Assembly: GCF_036323735.1 (NCBI RefSeq)
Contig: NC_086020.1
Span: forward strand, 91,026,210-91,090,209
Source of the DNA: Rattus norvegicus
Lineage: Eukaryota > Chordata > Mammalia > Rodentia > Muridae
Direction of reading: 5' to 3'
DNA: 64,000 nt
Below, piece by piece: positions 1-9,744 of this stretch. Within the stretch, counting starts at the first letter, position 1. Each line of letters starts with the position of its first letter. The position numbers and the translations under genes are program-made. The notes under the pieces are model-generated. The model saw only the letters and a program-made list of their open reading frames with translations, ran no database searches and was not told the DNA's origin.

Positions 1-2070
1 TCTAGTTTAACCAGTATTATTTGTTGAAGATACTACTATTTTCTTTGTTGCTTTGTTATCAATAATTAGGTGCTCATGGAGGTGATGACTTGTTTCTATT
101 TCTACCTCAACATGCAGCTATACTACTGTTACCATTATCTCCAAATTATTCATTATCTTACTATAGAGACACCTGCTCATTCATGCTCAGTGCTGCTCTA
201 TCCTATTAGTTAGAAACTTGAAACAACTTAGATGTCTGTGAGCTGATGAATGGATAAATACAATGTTACATTTACCCAATGTTGTATCATTCAGATGTTA
301 AAAGGGCAATCTGGAAGTTCACAGAACAATAGATGTAACTGGCAAAAAATAAATCATCCTACATAAAGCAACTTGGACTGGGAACAAGGCAAATGTAGGT
401 TTCTATTTGTTTGTGTGTGGATGTTAGCTCTCAAGTCTTTGAAAAGCAGACTATAATCTATGTAACCATTGAGGTTAGATACAGGGCAAAAGACAATGGA
501 TGAGGAATGGATCCAAGAAAGAAGAATTATAATAGATAATTAAGAATTGATAGAGGGGGAGAGAAGAGGCATGAGAGGGGCTGTCAAACTAGAAACGGAG
601 GGGAGCAGAGTCAAGTGAGGAAATACAGAGAAAGATATCTCAAACTAAGGACTATCTGGAGGTTCAAATGAAAACCTAATAGAACAGAATACTCAATTAG
701 AATGCATTATACAAAATGTATTGTAAATAAAAAAATAAATCCTATCAAAAATATCTAATGACATAGAAAAAAATGGCATTTCTAATAGCATGTCAAGTAA
801 CAGAATACAAATGCAAAAAATAGGAAAACACTAATGCATTAAAAGAAAACCCATTAGATAATGTTTGTAACACCGATTATCACTCATTTCTATAGTATTT
901 AATCACAATTCATAAATGTGATTAATTATGCAGGAGTTTGGTGTTTTTGTTTGTTTGTTTGTTTGTTTCTTCATGATATGTAGTTTTCAGAGTATTGTCT
1001 GGATTCCTCAGAAAGAAGCAACGCAAAATTATTCACTGAATTAATGACTTAGCAAATTTGAGTTGTTTAATACCATAGAAATTCAAGCTGCTTCTAAGCT
1101 CATCTGCTCTTAGAAGGTAAAGCATTCTTATATTTAAAACAAATCATATTAATTTATGATTTAAAATTTCACAGCATTTTCCCCATCAACTATATTTCAG
1201 GTCATTTAATTGATATAAATTTCAGGTAATTTCTTGTTAGTTAATTTATCCTTCTTATTCAGAATGTTTCATAATACTCTAGAGGTAAAAATTTCTCGTT
1301 CAGTTTTCATCTCAAAACAAGAAAATCTCATTAAGATTATTAAAGACTTTTTCCATACTGTATTAATGATAACAGATTTGTTTTTTTTAAATAAGTAACA
1401 TTTTCAGAGGCATTTCAATTTCAGTGTCACATTAGTAACTTTTGTTTTTCAAGCACAGGAAATGTTGATAGTTTTTAAAACAAAGCCATAGGATAAAAAC
1501 GACATGTTTGAAATTGGAAAAAAAATTCCTGTGAATAATAAATACTTTGAGATATATTGTTGTCACATAAGATCTCCTCTGTAAACATTCCCCTTATTTT
1601 GTTTGGAAGTAGTTTTTAAATAAATTATACATTGTGAAACGTATATCATATTTTGTATTCTAGAAGCCTGTCAGAACTTGTCTCTATGATAAATAACAAT
1701 CATAATATACTTCTAAAATATTTGCTTATAAATGTAACTGATGAACTAACAGAATTCTACTTAAAAATTAATCCTGAATCAGTTCCAGTGTTTAAGTTTA
1801 AACACATTTCCATATTATGTAGCATTCATTAGTATTTTTGTTAGACATAAAGTTTTATGAATTAAAAATAGTCTGTGCTTTACTTATACTATGTATAATT
1901 TTAGTCCAAGTCCTCTCATGATGTCTGTCAAAATGTTAGATTTATTATTAGAAGAATAAACAGATTTATTTTCTCTTGAGAAAATAAAATCCTTTACACA
2001 TTGGCATTTAGAGAATTTTAATTAATTTGTTTTAAAATCTTTACTCTTATTTTCCTTTAAAGGAGATATC
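1..2070. other. Unassigned AT-rich stretch
   Basis: No ORF of note, RNA gene or recognisable repeat apart from a short TTTG tract at 944-969. The sequence is AT-rich with scattered short A and T runs, as in non-genic mammalian DNA. Old, highly diverged repeats could be present but cannot be recognised by eye. Confidence 0.5.
944..969. repeat. (TTTG)n simple repeat
   Basis: About six uninterrupted copies of a TTTG unit. It may be the tail of an unrecognised antisense retroposon, but no body is visible beside it. Confidence 0.85.
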
Positions 2071-2074
2071 CTTA

Positions 2075-2200
2075 TTTAGCCTGGTTTGTCCTAGATATTT
2101 CTCTGTATTTCAGATTGTACTTGAACTCACATTGATACTCCTGTCTCAGACTCTGTGTCATAGGATTACACACATATGCCACCATATTCGATTTAAGTTT
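2075..2200 (-). mobile_element. Degenerate B1-like SINE (antisense)
   Basis: The order of motifs fits the reverse complement of B1 (7SL-derived): a TTGAACTCAC segment, a CTCC-TGTCTCAG segment, then GGATTACACACATATGCCACC near the end. The copy is heavily mutated and has no clear A tail. Family assignment is from recalled B1 features. Confidence 0.5.
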
Positions 2201-2594
2201 TCAACCTGTAAAATATACTGTAGTCTATGAAGAATTTATAACTCATCCATCAAATATTGTTACTTCATATCCATCAAGTTGTAACAAAATGAAAAATAAA
2301 CAGGGTATCCAAATGAAATGATATAGGAAATGAGTCAAATAAAATGAGATGACCATTTACTAATATTTATTTTTTACTTTACTTTATTCACTATTGTTTT
2401 TGTCTTTGATGATCAGATTTATATTTTTAGACTTGAAAATTTATTTCCATCACAATTTTAAAAACTCTAGTGTGCTTGCCAGGGAAAAGTCAATCCACAA
2501 GTATATTATCCATATTTATTTAACTTTTCCTACTGCTATTATTCTGCTAAATGAACCTAGAATTAAACCAATTCCTAAAGACTTGTTATTATAG
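2201..2594. other. Unassigned AT-rich stretch
   Basis: No supported feature. A 66-codon open frame at 2394-2594 has low-complexity, AT-driven composition and no recognisable domain. Confidence 0.4.
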
Positions 2595-3310
2595 TCACAG
2601 ATGGTATGCCTTATACCTCATCTGAGAAGCTTTCGTTACAGTAGATGTTGATTAACACAAAAATGCACAAATGTTCAATATGCTGAAATAAGAAAGAAGA
2701 ATGTTCATACTTACATAGAACATTTCTACTTCACTGTCTTTTTCCTCCCAAGGCTCAGGGATCATGAGAGAAGAGGGGTCATAAATTCTACAAGGACAAG
2801 AGTGGGGATGATCATAAGCAAAGATTTTATGGATATAGCAGACCATCTGATATGGATTCATGGAGGCTATGACATCATGGAGAAGACTTGTGTAGGCTTA
2901 AGACAGGATGCAGGAATAGAAAGAACAGGAGAGCAAGAAGCTCAAGGACTGAAATAATCACAGAGCCTGCATGGATCTGGCTAGGTCCTCCGTATACATG
3001 GTGTAGTTGTTTAGATTGGAGTTTTTGTAAAGCTCCTAACAGTGGGGTAAGGGTGTCTCTAACGCTTTTGCCTATTCATAAGACCCTTTTCCTTGTACTG
3101 GATTGCACTGTCCAGCCTTGATATGAGTATCTGTGCCTAGTCTTATTGTAACTTATTATGTAGTATTCCATTGATATCACTGAGAGGCTTACACTTTTCT
3201 GAAGAAAAGTGAAGGAGCAGTGGACTTGAGTAGGGAGAGATGGGGAACTGGAATGAGTGGAGCAAGGAAGCTACAGTAAGGATTTATATTATTAGAAAAT
3301 AATTTTCAAA
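2595..3310 (+). mobile_element. Old L1 (Lx-type) 3' UTR fragment
   Basis: The stretch follows the order of the older rodent L1 (Lx) 3' UTR: a segment with AAAATGCACAAATGTTCA, then CTCCCAAGGCTCAGGGATCAT, then GGCTAGGTCCTC, a TGTCCAGCCTTGATATGAG segment, and an A/G-rich end. It lacks ORF2 and is an old 5'-truncated copy. The orientation is sense. Boundaries are approximate because divergence is high and no target-site duplication was found. Small open frames inside it are chance. Confidence 0.6.
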
Positions 3311-3349
3311 AGAAGAACTATCCATAACAGAAGAGCTATTGATCTCTAC

Positions 3350-4306
3350 TAGGTATTGGTGTATGGAAAGATACTTTTCTTTGCAGCAGTGATCCCCATA
3401 GGTTTACCCTTCTAAAAGGTAAGCCCCACACCCAGGAGAATATGGGCAACACAAATTAGTTTTTATTCGTTGGTCCATAATTCAAGTGTACCCATACTTA
3501 GCTGAACTACCAAAGCCTTTTGAGAACTAGTGGACAAGAAAGTAAGTAGTTGGCATTGGAAAGACCCTCCAGAATGTACCAGAAACCTGGGAGGTGAAGA
3601 CTCTCAGGACTCAAGGAAGGCACACTAGATCAAATGCCCTACAGTGGGGAGAAGGAACTTGTAAAGCCAACCTTCATCAGAAAGTTAGGGCTTCAAATGA
3701 GGGATGGGGTTGCTATCCCATAGCCAAAACACTGACCCATAATTGTTTTTGTCTGAAAGAACTGCAGGGGTAGAAATAGAGAAGAGCCTGAGGAAAAGAA
3801 GATCCAGCAACATGCACGAAAGGGAATCCAGCTCAAGGGGAGGCCCCAAGACCTGACACCATTACTGAAGATATGGAGCGCTCACAAAAAGGGACCTATG
3901 ATGACTGCTCTCCAAAAGACCCAATAAGCAATTGAAAGAGTCAGGTGCAGATATTTGCACCCAACCAATAAATAGAAGCTGCTGAACCCCTGTGGTTGAA
4001 TTATGAAAGAGCTGGAGAAAGCTAAGGAGGAGGGTGACCCTGTAAAAGGACCAGTAGTTTCAATTAACCTGGACCTCCTGAGATCTCTCAGATATTGGAT
4101 CACCAACCAGGCAGCATACATCAGCTCGTATGAGGCTCCAACATATACACTGAGTAATGTTGGGTGTGGGTTCAGTCAGAGAACCCTCACCCTCAATAGA
4201 CTGGAGGCCCCAGGAAGTTTAGAGGTCTGGTGGGGTGGGTGAGGTGGGAATGGGCGGGCAAGGAAGAGGCATGGGATATGGACCAGGAGGGGTATAAAAT
4301 CTGGAG

Positions 4307-4311
<5 letters not shown>
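3350..4311 (+). mobile_element. Old L1 3' end, sense, with TAAA tail
   Basis: The sequence resembles another old rodent L1 3' UTR type, with AAGACCCAATAAGCAATTGAA, a CCAACCAATAAATAGAAGCTG segment, GATCACCAACCAGGCAGCATA, and a terminal GGTATAAAATCTGGAGTGTA directly before an A-rich tail. That terminal block followed by a TAAA array marks the 3' end. The 79-codon open frames on both strands near 3882-4242 lie within this non-coding region and are not genes. The upstream boundary near 3350 is uncertain; this copy could be continuous with, or separate from, the one ending near 3310. Confidence 0.6.
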
Positions 4312-4357
<46 letters not shown>

Positions 4358-4360
4358 AAA
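4312..4360 (+). repeat. (TAAA)n tail
   Basis: About twelve TAAA/AATA units directly after the L1 3' end, best read as the expanded A-rich tail of that element. Confidence 0.9.
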
Positions 4361-5530
4361 GAATGCTACTTCAAAGGTGCAATTTAGAGTAGCTTGGGTT
4401 TATTTTTTTCCTTCATTTCTGAGACTCCTATAGCCTGACTGATACATGATAAGAAGTCACATTTATAGATGTGAATCAACAAGGCAAAATTTTCACGTCT
4501 TAGATTTCTAATTTAAATAACAATTTGACTTGTCAAAGGATGATTTGGCAACCATTAAAAGCATTAGGTAATAATCAGTAGATGATTCTACCTTCTTGTT
4601 TTTCTAGGAGAATACTATGATATGATTGTAGTATTGCCTACAATAGTCTATGTGACTTGATATGACACAAAGATATTTTCCTTGTGAGTCTACCTTATAG
4701 GAGAAAAATGAAACTTTTATTTTACTTACCTCTGTAGCTACTTTACGAAATCCCTGCCATTTTTATATATTGTGTTTTATAATAAATGAAATATTTTTGT
4801 TGTGTACACATAAGAGAAGTAGACTAATTCCCTACAGTTCTTTCAAATGAATAATGTAAATACACAACAAAACTGCCACATTTGTTCAGTTTTTCTCAGG
4901 CAAAGAATAAGAGACTACATCATATTATTCAAAAAGAAAATGAAGTAAAATCAATAGAACAATAACGTGATTCATAAAAGAGACTATTATTCACTACAAG
5001 TGTTTCATGTCATATCAATATCATAAAAATCACAATACTATCTGGTATTCAAAAATAATTCTGAAAATTTGGAAGAAAATGAGTACAGATGGAAAGGAAA
5101 ATTCCACAATTATTCATAGTGAAGAATAAGTTATTAGAAGTCAAATGTACATTTTAATATGTGATACAATCTGCAAAATGCTTTATGCAAAATAATTGAA
5201 ATTTAACAAATTGTTTTTAAAAGAACTACAAAGAAGGAAAAAACCTCACCAAATAAACAAAAATCAGAGCAGAAATAAAAATCATAACACATACTGTAGG
5301 AAAGTAGTAAATAATAAAACATTAGATATTGGTTGTGACAGTTACCATGTGTGTATGTCATCTAAAGACTCCAGTAAAATTTCTGAGGTTGTGAGCAGAA
5401 AAACAGTGTGACTTAGATATATCCTGGTATAAATGAACTCAATCCAAATGTAGTCATCTTGGCTGGTTGAAATGTAATGGATAGGAAAGAAGTACAATAT
5501 AGATACTAATGTAAGTAAAGTAAGAAAGTT
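4361..5530. other. Unassigned AT-rich stretch
   Basis: No recognisable repeat or gene. The 71-codon open frame at 5196-5411 is lysine/asparagine-rich, as expected from AT-rich DNA, and has no identifiable domain. Confidence 0.45.
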
Positions 5531-5625
5531 GGCAATAGAGCTCTATGGTAGATCAATTTGCTAGCATGCATGTGGTTCTAAGTTCAATGCCCTGTGCCAT
5601 GAACAAACACAAAGAGAAGAATACA
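5531..5625 (+). mobile_element. Possible tRNA-derived SINE (ID/B4-like), degenerate
   Basis: A region reading GAGCTCTATGGTAGATCAAT, then GCTAGCATGC, then GTTCTAAGTTCAATGCC resembles the A-box to B-box layout of ID/B4-type SINEs. It is strongly diverged and lacks a clear tail. Confidence 0.35.
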
Positions 5626-6300
5626 GGAAAGAGGAGTTTGGGTATGAGTATTATATAGCATAGATATCAGAGGAAACAAAATAACCAAACACAGGTCATT
5701 AATGAGTCATGAAAAGGAAACTGCATTACCCATTAGAAGTATGATCTTCATACTTCTAATATGTGCTGAAACAATAAGGTTTACACAAATAAAATACACT
5801 CCAGTACAACTGAAAATCAAAACATCATAATGATAGCTAAGAATTTGTACAGTTTTTTTCCCCAGCAAAGGATTTCACCTCTAAATAAAAATCAGGGAAA
5901 AATGTAAGTACAAGATTAACAACGTTTAACCCCATATAGGCTTACCTTTATATTAAATAGAATGCCCATATTCCTAACATCTGTGGAAACTCACATAAAT
6001 AAACCATATTCTTGACCATGGAAAGATTTCAACAAATTAAAAATAATTCATAAGTTGTAGAATAAGTTCCTTATTTAAATTTTCATCTGTGGTTTTATTG
6101 AAAAAAATTTGTGCCTTTGATCTGTGTTTCTTCTTTTCTATTCCTAATATTATTAGACTGGTCTTTTCACAGTATCCCAGATTTCCTGGATGCTTTATGC
6201 CAGAAATTAATTTTTTTATGTTTTCCCCTCACCAAGTGCAAATCATAGAAAGAGTTTTTTTCAATAGCACATTTTTAAATCTCAAAATGTGGACTTGGCG
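5626..6300. other. Unassigned AT-rich stretch
   Basis: Nothing recognisable. A short local inverted repeat, AGAAGTATGATCTTCATACTTCT, lies at about 5736-5758; it is too short and AT-rich to call. Confidence 0.4.
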
Positions 6301-6303
6301 TTC

Positions 6304-6745
6304 TTTTTTTAAAAAAATCTTTATGTATTTATATTACAAATGTCATCCCCTTCCCTCCTCTCCCACTCCCCCCTCCCCTTTCCCCAGCTTCTGTGAAGAT
6401 GTTCTCACTCCTACTTACCCACTCCCACCTCAATATCCTGGCATTTCCCTACACTGTAACTTTCACAGGATCAAGGGCCTCTCCTCCTATTAATGCCAGA
6501 CAATGCCATCTTCTGCTACATATGTGCCTGGAGCCATGGGTCCCTCCATGTATACTCTGTGGTTGGTGATTTAATCCCAGGGGAGCTCTGAGGGCTCTGG
6601 TGTTTCATATTGCCGTTCTTCCTATATGGTTGCAAATCCCTCCACCTCGTTCAGTCCTTTCTCTAATCCCTCTATTTAGGACCCCATGTTCTATACAGTG
6701 GTTGACTGAGGCAGATGCTTCCAGAATATTTCTAAGTATGGTTTC
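6304..6745 (-). mobile_element. L1 3' UTR, antisense, 5'-truncated
   Basis: Starting with a T/A-rich tail near 6304, the reverse complement has the rodent L1 3' end layout: TTACAAATGTCATCCCC, a pyrimidine-rich block (antisense of the G-rich tract), CAGGATCAAGGGCCTCTCCT, GAGCCATGGGTCCCTCCATG, and the CCCATGTTCTATACAGTGG segment. The 134-codon open frame at 6089-6493 runs through it by chance. This is an intermediate-age copy, more diverged than the L1Rn copies elsewhere in the window. It loses similarity near 6745. Confidence 0.75.
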
Positions 6746-6829
6746 AAATTCTGCTTCCTCCCTCAGGGTGTCCAGTTGCCACTTCACATCTGATGGGAAA
6801 GAATGAAGTGGCACCTAAAATGGGTGCGT

Positions 6830-7300
6830 CAGCAGGATATCAGTCCAATTGTTATTTCCAGCAGTCAATGGGAAGTGGGGGGTAAAGGAAGTGGGAAGGC
6901 ATGTGTCCCCGCAGATGTCAGTGCTCCAGCTCTTTTAAATAATGCTCAGTGAAACAGCTCTCTTAGATAATATTTAGTTAAAGTGTGCTCTTTATTTGGG
7001 ATGAACAAAGGCTATATATACCTTGGAAGGTGGGAAAGTGTTTTTTCTAAGATAAATGTATTTTACGGTACTGGGGATGCCTCATATGCATGAAAAGGCA
7101 TTCCAGATGCTTGCTGGTCATATTCTTATGAAGAGAAAGGGAATCGAACCTATAATTTCGCCAAGGTCTACATGGCATTCCTCGGGTAGAAAATGTGGGG
7201 TCAGCATCCACAGTTAAGGTAAGAAAGGGAAAAGAAAGCATATCTGGGAAAGTGGTCCTCCATTTTGCACTGAGCTCAGGGAGATGTCTGGTCATGGTGG
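6830..7300 (-). mobile_element. Possible rodent LTR, antisense
   Basis: Read on the minus strand, a TATATATA box (antisense of 7013-7020) lies about 20 nt upstream of an AATAAA signal (antisense of 6991-6996). This is the compact promoter/poly(A) layout of many retroviral LTRs. The flanking sequence is reminiscent of rodent RMER-type LTRs, but I cannot name the family. Ends and any TG/CA termini are not resolved. It could instead be unique sequence with chance motifs. Confidence 0.35.
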
Positions 7301-7642
7301 ATTACAACCTTAATAGCACTGTTTTCAAGCATCTAGGTTTGTGTCACATTGATAACAACAAACAAGAATGGTGTATGATATTAATGGCTGGTTTAAGGTT
7401 TAGTAGTCTGTAATCTCTTATTTTGTGCACCTTGATTTATTATGGGTTTCTGTTTTAGTTCCCATAAGTTGTAGAAAGATGTTTCTCTCTTGTGAGTTGA
7501 CTGATACACTAATATATGGTTATACCTACACATCACTAGGAGATGAATATTTTTGTTTTAAATATATGAATATTCTGAATGCTGGGTTTATAGGCAGTAT
7601 CACTCCAGATGTGAATAACACTGATAAACTGATCTACAACTC
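7301..7642. other. Unassigned stretch
   Basis: No recognisable repeat. Short open frames at 7195-7413 and 7425-7655 have no identifiable domain. Confidence 0.4.
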
Positions 7643-7969
7643 TGTGATTAAATGAATTATGTTTGGCCTAGAGAAGAGCACTATTAGAAACTGTGGTCTT
7701 GTTAAAGTAGGTGTGGCCTTGTTGGAGTAGGTGTATCACTGTGGGTGTGGGCTTGAAGACCCTTGTCCTAGCTGCCTGGAAACCAGTTTTCTTGCTGCCT
7801 TCAGAATCTGAGGTGGAACTTTCAGCCCCTCTAGTTCCATGTCTGCATGGACACTGCCATGCTCCCTCCTTCATGATAGTGGGCTCAACCTCTCAACCTG
7901 TAAGCCAGCCCCAATTAATGGTTGCCCTTTATAAGAGTAATCTTGGTGATCGTGCATAGCAGTAAGACA
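7643..7969 (+). mobile_element. ORR1-like MaLR solo LTR, diverged
   Basis: It begins TGTGATTA and carries the ordered blocks GCACTATTAGAA, GTAGGTGTGGCCTTGTTGGA, CACTGTGGGTGTGGGCTT, AACCTGTAAGCCAGCCCCAAT and CTTTATAAGAG. The same order appears in the LTR at 49933-50268. MaLR LTRs (ERVL class) are non-coding, about 350 bp long. The 3' end is degraded near 7969, so no CA terminus or 5-bp target duplication is visible. It directly precedes the L1 starting near 8006. The ORR1 label is from memory. Confidence 0.7.
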
Positions 7970-8005
7970 ATCTCCAACAAAACCTGGCACAGTTTTAAAT
8001 AAATT

Positions 8006-8178
8006 CTTACCAATCCTACAACACATAGAGGGCTTATATCCAAAATATACAAAGAACTCAAGAAGTTAGACCACAGGGAGACAAATAACCCTATTAAAAA
8101 ATGGGGTTCAGAATTAAACAAAGAATTCACAGTCGAGGAATGCCGAATGGCTGAGAAACACCTAAAGACATGTTCAAC
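8006..8178 (+). mobile_element. L1Rn, 5' piece of a split copy (ORF2 C-terminal region)
   Basis: It starts at TCTTACCAATCC, an internal ORF2 position also seen at about 42645-42655 (antisense), so this copy is 5'-truncated. It runs through the segment coding for the region before the cysteine-rich C-terminus and stops at ATGTTCAAC, where another L1 fragment interrupts it. The same element resumes at 8477. A weak 8-bp direct repeat, AAATAAAT, at 7997-8004 and 9738-9745 may be its target-site duplication. Confidence 0.85.
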
Positions 8179-8461
8179 CTGCTAAGACTGAACCCCCAGT
8201 GAACGTGATTGATGGGGGAAGGGCGGCAATGGGGGGAGGATGGGGAAGGGAACACCCATAAACAAGGGGGGGAGGGATTAGGGGGATGTTTGCCCGGAAA
8301 CCGGGAAAGGGACTAACACTAGAAATGTAAATAAGAAATACTCAAGTTAATAAAAAACAAAAAAAAAAGAATGTCTTCTGCTATATCTCCACACAGGAAA
8401 GGCAAAAGTATGTGATGAAGATGTGAAAAAAATAAATCAAATCTGTCTCTGTGAAAAAAAA
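8179..8461 (+). mobile_element. Nested L1 3' UTR insertion with 3' transduction
   Basis: A 283-bp insert lies inside the host L1. It has an L1Rn 3' UTR fragment (8179-8351), an A-rich tract (8352-8368), about 85 bp of non-L1 DNA (8369-8453), and a second A tract from 8454. It is flanked by a target-site duplication: AAAGACATGTTCAAC at 8164-8178 and AAAGAAATGTTCAAC at 8462-8476 (14 of 15 identical). The non-L1 segment carries its own AATAAA 17 nt before the outer A tract. This is the structure of an L1 transcript that read past its own poly(A) site and carried downstream DNA with it. Confidence 0.85.
8431..8436 (+). promoter_or_regulatory. AATAAA poly(A) signal of the transduced segment
   Basis: AATAAA ends 17 nt before the outer A tract starting at 8454, the normal spacing to a cleavage site. 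It explains where the read-through transcript was polyadenylated at its source locus. Confidence 0.75.
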
Positions 8462-8476
8462 AAAGAAATGTTCAAC

Positions 8477-9011
8477 ATCTTTAGTCATAAGGGAAATGCA
8501 AATCAAAACAACCCTGAGATTTCACCTCACACCAGTGAGAATGGCTAAGATCAAAAACTCAGGTGACAGCAGATGCTGGCGAGGATGCGGAGAAAGAGGA
8601 ACACTCCTCCATTGTTGGTGGGGTTGCAGACTGTTACAACCATTCTGGAAATCAGTCTGGAGGTTCCTCAGAAAATTGGACATTGAACTGCCTGAGGATC
8701 CAGCTATACCTCTCTTGGGCATATACGCAAAAGATGCCCCAACATATAAAAAAGACACGTGCTCCACTATGTCCATAGCAGCCTTATTTATAATAGCCAG
8801 AAGCTGGAAAGAACCCAGATGCCCTTCAACAGAGGAATGGATACAGAAAATGTGGTACATCTACACAATGGAATATTACTCAGCTATCAAAAACAATGCC
8901 TTTATGAAATTCATAGACAAATGGTTAGAACTAGAAAATATCATCCTGAGTGAGGTAACCCAATCACAGAAAAACACACATGGTATGCACTCATTGATAA
9001 GTGGCTATTAG
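8477..9011 (+). pseudogene. L1 ORF2 C-terminal coding fragment
   Basis: This open segment encodes the last part of ORF2p, the L1 reverse transcriptase/endonuclease protein. The region is beyond the RT domain and contains the cysteine-rich stretch (RCWRGCGERG, then LLHCWWGC) that helps bind L1 RNA. About 178 codons remain open to the natural stop. The endonuclease and RT domains are absent because the element is 5'-truncated, and the nested insertion severs it from its remaining upstream codons. No function is expected. Confidence 0.85.
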
Positions 9012-9744
9012 CCCAAATGCTTCAATTACCCTAGATGCCTAGAACAAATGAAACTCAAGATGGATGATCAAAATGTGAATGCTTCACTCCTTCTTTAAAA
9101 GGGGAACAAGAATACCCTTGGCAGGGAATAGAGAGGCAAAGATTAAAACAGAGACTGAAGGAACACCCATTCAGAGCCTGCCCCACATGTGGCCCACACA
9201 TATACAGCCATCCAATTAGACAAGATGGATGAAGCAAAGAAGTGCAGGCCGACAGGAGCCGGATGTAGATCGCTCCTGAGAGACACAGCCAGAATATAGC
9301 AAACACAGAGGCGAATGCCAGCAGCAAACCACTGAACTGAGAATAGGACCCCCGTTGAAGGAATCAGAGAAAGAACTGGAAGAGCTTGAAGGGGCTCCAG
9401 ACCCCATATGAACAACAATGCCAAGCAACCAGAGCTTCCAGGGACTAAGCCACTACCTAAAGACTATACATGGACTGACCCTGGACTCTGACCTCATAGG
9501 TAGCAATGAATATCCTAGTAAGAGCACCAGTGGAAGGGGAAGCCCTGGGTCCTGCTAAGACTGAACCCCCAATGAACGTGATTTTTCGGGGGAGGGTGGC
9601 AATGGGGGGAGGATGGGGAGGGGAACACCCATAACGAAGGGGAGGGGGAGGGACTAGGGGAATGTTTGCCAGGAAACCGGGAAAGGGAATAACATTCAAA
9701 ATGTAAATAAGAATACTCAAGTTAATAAAAAATAAAAAAATAAA
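8477..9744 (+). mobile_element. L1Rn, 3' piece of the split copy (ORF2 end and 3' UTR)
   Basis: It continues the host L1 exactly where the 5' piece stopped. It encodes the ORF2 C-terminus to a TAG at 9009-9011, then the 3' UTR with the G-rich block (9588-9660), CCGGGAAAGGGAATAACATT and ACTCAAGTTAATAAAAAATA at the end. Sequence is close to the minus-strand copy at 41221-42510, so this is a fairly young L1. Confidence 0.9.

Noticed and set aside
5736..5758. Inverted repeat around 5747 as a hairpin or terminator
   Set aside because: About 10-bp arms in AT-rich eukaryotic DNA are expected by chance; no supporting context.
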